A stretch of DNA of 5,976 bases from Treponema sp. (GTDB lineage: Bacteria > Spirochaetota > Spirochaetia > Treponematales > Treponemataceae): contig JAFPCT010000149.1 of NCBI GenBank assembly GCA_017390125.1, forward strand, positions 1 to 5,976, given 5' to 3'. A program made the position numbers and the translations under genes. Positions within the stretch are counted from its first letter, which is position 1. Every line of letters begins with the position of its first letter. The notes under the pieces were generated by a model that was given only the letters and a program-made list of their open reading frames with translations, made no database searches and was not told the DNA's origin. Below, one piece after another: positions 4,253 to 5,976 of the stretch.

Positions 4253-5976
4253 ACAGAAACAAAAGGTAAAGTAGTCGGTATCAATGGAAACATGGTTTCT
4301 GTTAAATTTGACGGAAATATTTCCATGAACGAAGTTGCCTACGTTAATGTTGAAGGCAAAAAACTTCGTGGTGAAGTTATCCGAATCCGCGGTGATGTTG
4401 CCCAGCTGCAGATTTTTGAAATGACACAGGGTATTAAAGCCGGTGACACCGTAGAATTTACGGGAAACATGCTTTCTGCCCTTTTAGGACCTGGACTTTT
4501 GGGACAGGTTTATGATGGTCTTCAGAACCCTCTGCCTCTCGTTGCAGAAAAGGCAGGCTTCTTCCTTGAAAGAGGTGTTTATGTAGATGCATTGAACAAG
4601 TCTACAAAATGGGACTGGACTCCGTCTGTAAAGGTCGGCGACAAGGTTCAGAGAGGTGATTACATCGGTTCTGTTCCTGAAGGACCTTTCGCTCATAAGA
4701 TTCTTGTTCCCTTCGGTCTTCTTGGAACATATACTGTAAAAGAAGTCACTCCGGCCGGAAGCTATACAATCACGGAAAAAATGGCTGTTGTTACTGATGA
4801 AAAGGGCAATGACCATGAGCTTACAATGTGCTTTGAATGGCCTGTTAAGCGTGCCGTTGACTGTTATGCAGAACGTCTTGCACCAACTGAAACAATGGTA
4901 ACAAAGACTCGTCTTATCGATACATTCTTCCCGGTTGCAAAGGGCGGTACATACTGTATCCCAGGACCGTTCGGTGCTGGTAAGACTGTAATTCAGCATA
5001 CAACGTCACGAAACGCTGACGTAGACGTCGTAATCATTGCTGCCTGCGGTGAACGTGCCGGTGAAGTTGTAGAGACAATCAAAGAATTCCCGGAGCTTAA
5101 GGACCCTCGCACAGGTGAGTCATTGATGAAGCGAACAGTGATCATCTGTAACACTTCTTCAATGCCTGTTGCTTCCCGAGAAGCTTCCGTTTATACGTCT
5201 GTAACCCTTGCGGAATACTACCGCCAGATGGGACTTCACGTTCTTCTTCTTGCAGACTCTACCTCACGTTGGGCACAGGCTCTCCGAGAAATGTCTGGAC
5301 GTCTTGAGGAAATCCCGGGAGAAGAAGCATTCCCGGCTTATCTTGAATCTTACATCTCTGCGTTCTATGAACGTGCCGGTTATGTACGACTCCGCGACGG
5401 TTCAAAGGGTTCTGTAACCATTGGTGGTACGGTATCTCCTGCCGGCGGTAACTTTGAGGAACCTGTAACTCAGGCAACTCTTAAGGTTGTAGGCGGTTTC
5501 CACGGTCTTACACGTGAACGTTCTGATGCCCGCAAGTTCCCTGCAATCGATCCTATCGGTTCTTGGTCTAAGTACAAGTCCGTAATCAGGGAAGACTGGG
5601 TAACATATGCACGCAAGGTATTCAAGGCCGGTGTAGAAGTTAACCAGATGATGAAGGTAGTCGGTGAAGAAGGTACGACAACAGATGACTTCGTGCTCTA
5701 CATGAAGAGCGAGTTCCTTGATGCCGTATACTTCCAGCAGAACTCATTCGATGAAGTTGATGCTGCCGTATCTGTAGAACGCCAGACATATACATTCCGC
5801 AAAGTTTTGAATGTACTTGCATCTGATTTTGAGCTTTCAGACAAAGATGAGGCACGTTCATTCTTCAATAAACTCCGTCAGACTTACCTTGACTGGAACT
5901 ATATCTCTTGGGATACACCGGAATTCAAGGCTAAGGAAAAGGAAATCGATGAATTATACGCTTCTAAGAAGGGTAC
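4250..5976 (+). CDS. atpA: V/A-type ATP synthase catalytic subunit A, 3' end outside window
   Basis: This is the catalytic nucleotide-binding subunit of the cytoplasmic A3B3 head, coupling ATP synthesis or hydrolysis to H+ or Na+ movement. In the window 575 codons are open with no stop, ending YASKKG. Family members of this type are about 585-595 residues, so only about 10-20 are missing. Residues 1-70 are the N-terminal beta-barrel (KGKVVGINGNMVSVKF). Residues about 110-190 are the A-specific bulge region absent from F-type beta subunits. The Walker A motif is GPFGAGKT at 239-246 (Lys245). The catalytic glutamate motif is GERAGE with Glu268. Walker B is VLLLADSTSRWA at 331-342 (Asp336). GTVSPAGG at 393-400 precedes the EPVTQATL segment, and a helical C-terminal domain follows. 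All key residues are intact, so it should be active. GERAGE in place of the GERGNE of many archaeal and eukaryotic A subunits matches the spirochaete/chlamydia subtype. Genes for B, D, I and K are expected next. Ion specificity cannot be read from this subunit. Confidence 0.97.
   Translation, partial: MTETKGKVVGINGNMVSVKFDGNISMNEVAYVNVEGKKLRGEVIRIRGDVAQLQIFEMTQGIKAGDTVEFTGNMLSALLGPGLLGQVYDGLQNPLPLVAEKAGFFLERGVYVDALNKSTKWDWTPSVKVGDKVQRGDYIGSVPEGPFAHKILVPFGLLGTYTVKEVTPAGSYTITEKMAVVTDEKGNDHELTMCFEWPVKRAVDCYAERLAPTETMVTKTRLIDTFFPVAKGGTYCIPGPFGAGKTVIQHTTSRNADVDVVIIAACGERAGEVVETIKEFPELKDPRTGESLMKRTVIICNTSSMPVASREASVYTSVTLAEYYRQMGLHVLLLADSTSRWAQALREMSGRLEEIPGEEAFPAYLESYISAFYERAGYVRLRDGSKGSVTIGGTVSPAGGNFEEPVTQATLKVVGGFHGLTRERSDARKFPAIDPIGSWSKYKSVIREDWVTYARKVFKAGVEVNQMMKVVGEEGTTTDDFVLYMKSEFLDAVYFQQNSFDEVDAAVSVERQTYTFRKVLNVLASDFELSDKDEARSFFNKLRQTYLDWNYISWDTPEFKAKEKEIDELYASKKG

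Noticed and set aside
4484..4999. 171-residue open frame on the minus strand
   Set aside because: It lies fully inside atpA, antisense to conserved motifs, has no ribosome binding site I can see, and its protein is Cys/Ser-rich with no family look. It is a shadow frame.
4250..5976. Possible F-type ATPase beta/alpha subunit or flagellar FliI/type III ATPase, given the flagellar neighbours
   Set aside because: The A-specific bulge region, the GPFGAGKT P-loop, the GERAGE motif and the neighbouring subunit E identify V/A-type subunit A.

Overview
The window looks like chromosome of a spirochaete, most likely a Treponema or close relative. The evidence is a FapA protein with a Jag-like N-terminus followed by two small genes of the kind seen at the end of spirochaetal flagellar operons, then a bacterial V/A-type ATPase operon in the order E - DUF2764 - A, an order known from Treponema and Chlamydia. 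This assignment rests on recognising protein families, not on a database search. All genes are on the + strand and tightly packed. The only gap between operons is about 106 bases.

Region 1 (bases 1-2981) is the downstream end of a probable flagellar/motility operon: fapA (already open at the left edge), a 110-residue hydrophilic protein of unknown function, and a 228-residue single-pass membrane protein with a coiled coil and a C-terminal helix-turn-helix-like tail, an architecture resembling the DUF6115/SwrB group. The genes are joined by a TGATG overlap and a 2-base gap, so they are probably co-translated. fapA is interrupted: an in-frame TAG at 953-955 splits an otherwise intact reading frame of at least 652 codons. 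Homology continues on both sides in the same frame, and a lysine would be expected at the stop position.

Region 2 (2982-3087) is an AT-rich intergenic stretch with a pyrimidine tract, a plausible sigma-70 type promoter (TTGTCT-17-TATTAT), and a short perfect inverted repeat just upstream of the atpE ribosome binding site.

Region 3 (3088-5976) is the head of a V/A-type ATPase operon: atpE (peripheral stalk), a DUF2764 protein in the place where other operons carry subunits C and F, and atpA (catalytic subunit, running off the right edge about 10-20 residues before its expected end). The genes overlap by single bases (TAGTG and TAATG), which indicates translational coupling. Subunits B, D, I and K would be expected just beyond the right edge.

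I see no mobile element, CRISPR array, tRNA or rRNA. I found no convincing new multi-gene system. The points most worth checking are the broken fapA, the role of the DUF2764 protein, and the poorly characterised proteins downstream of fapA.
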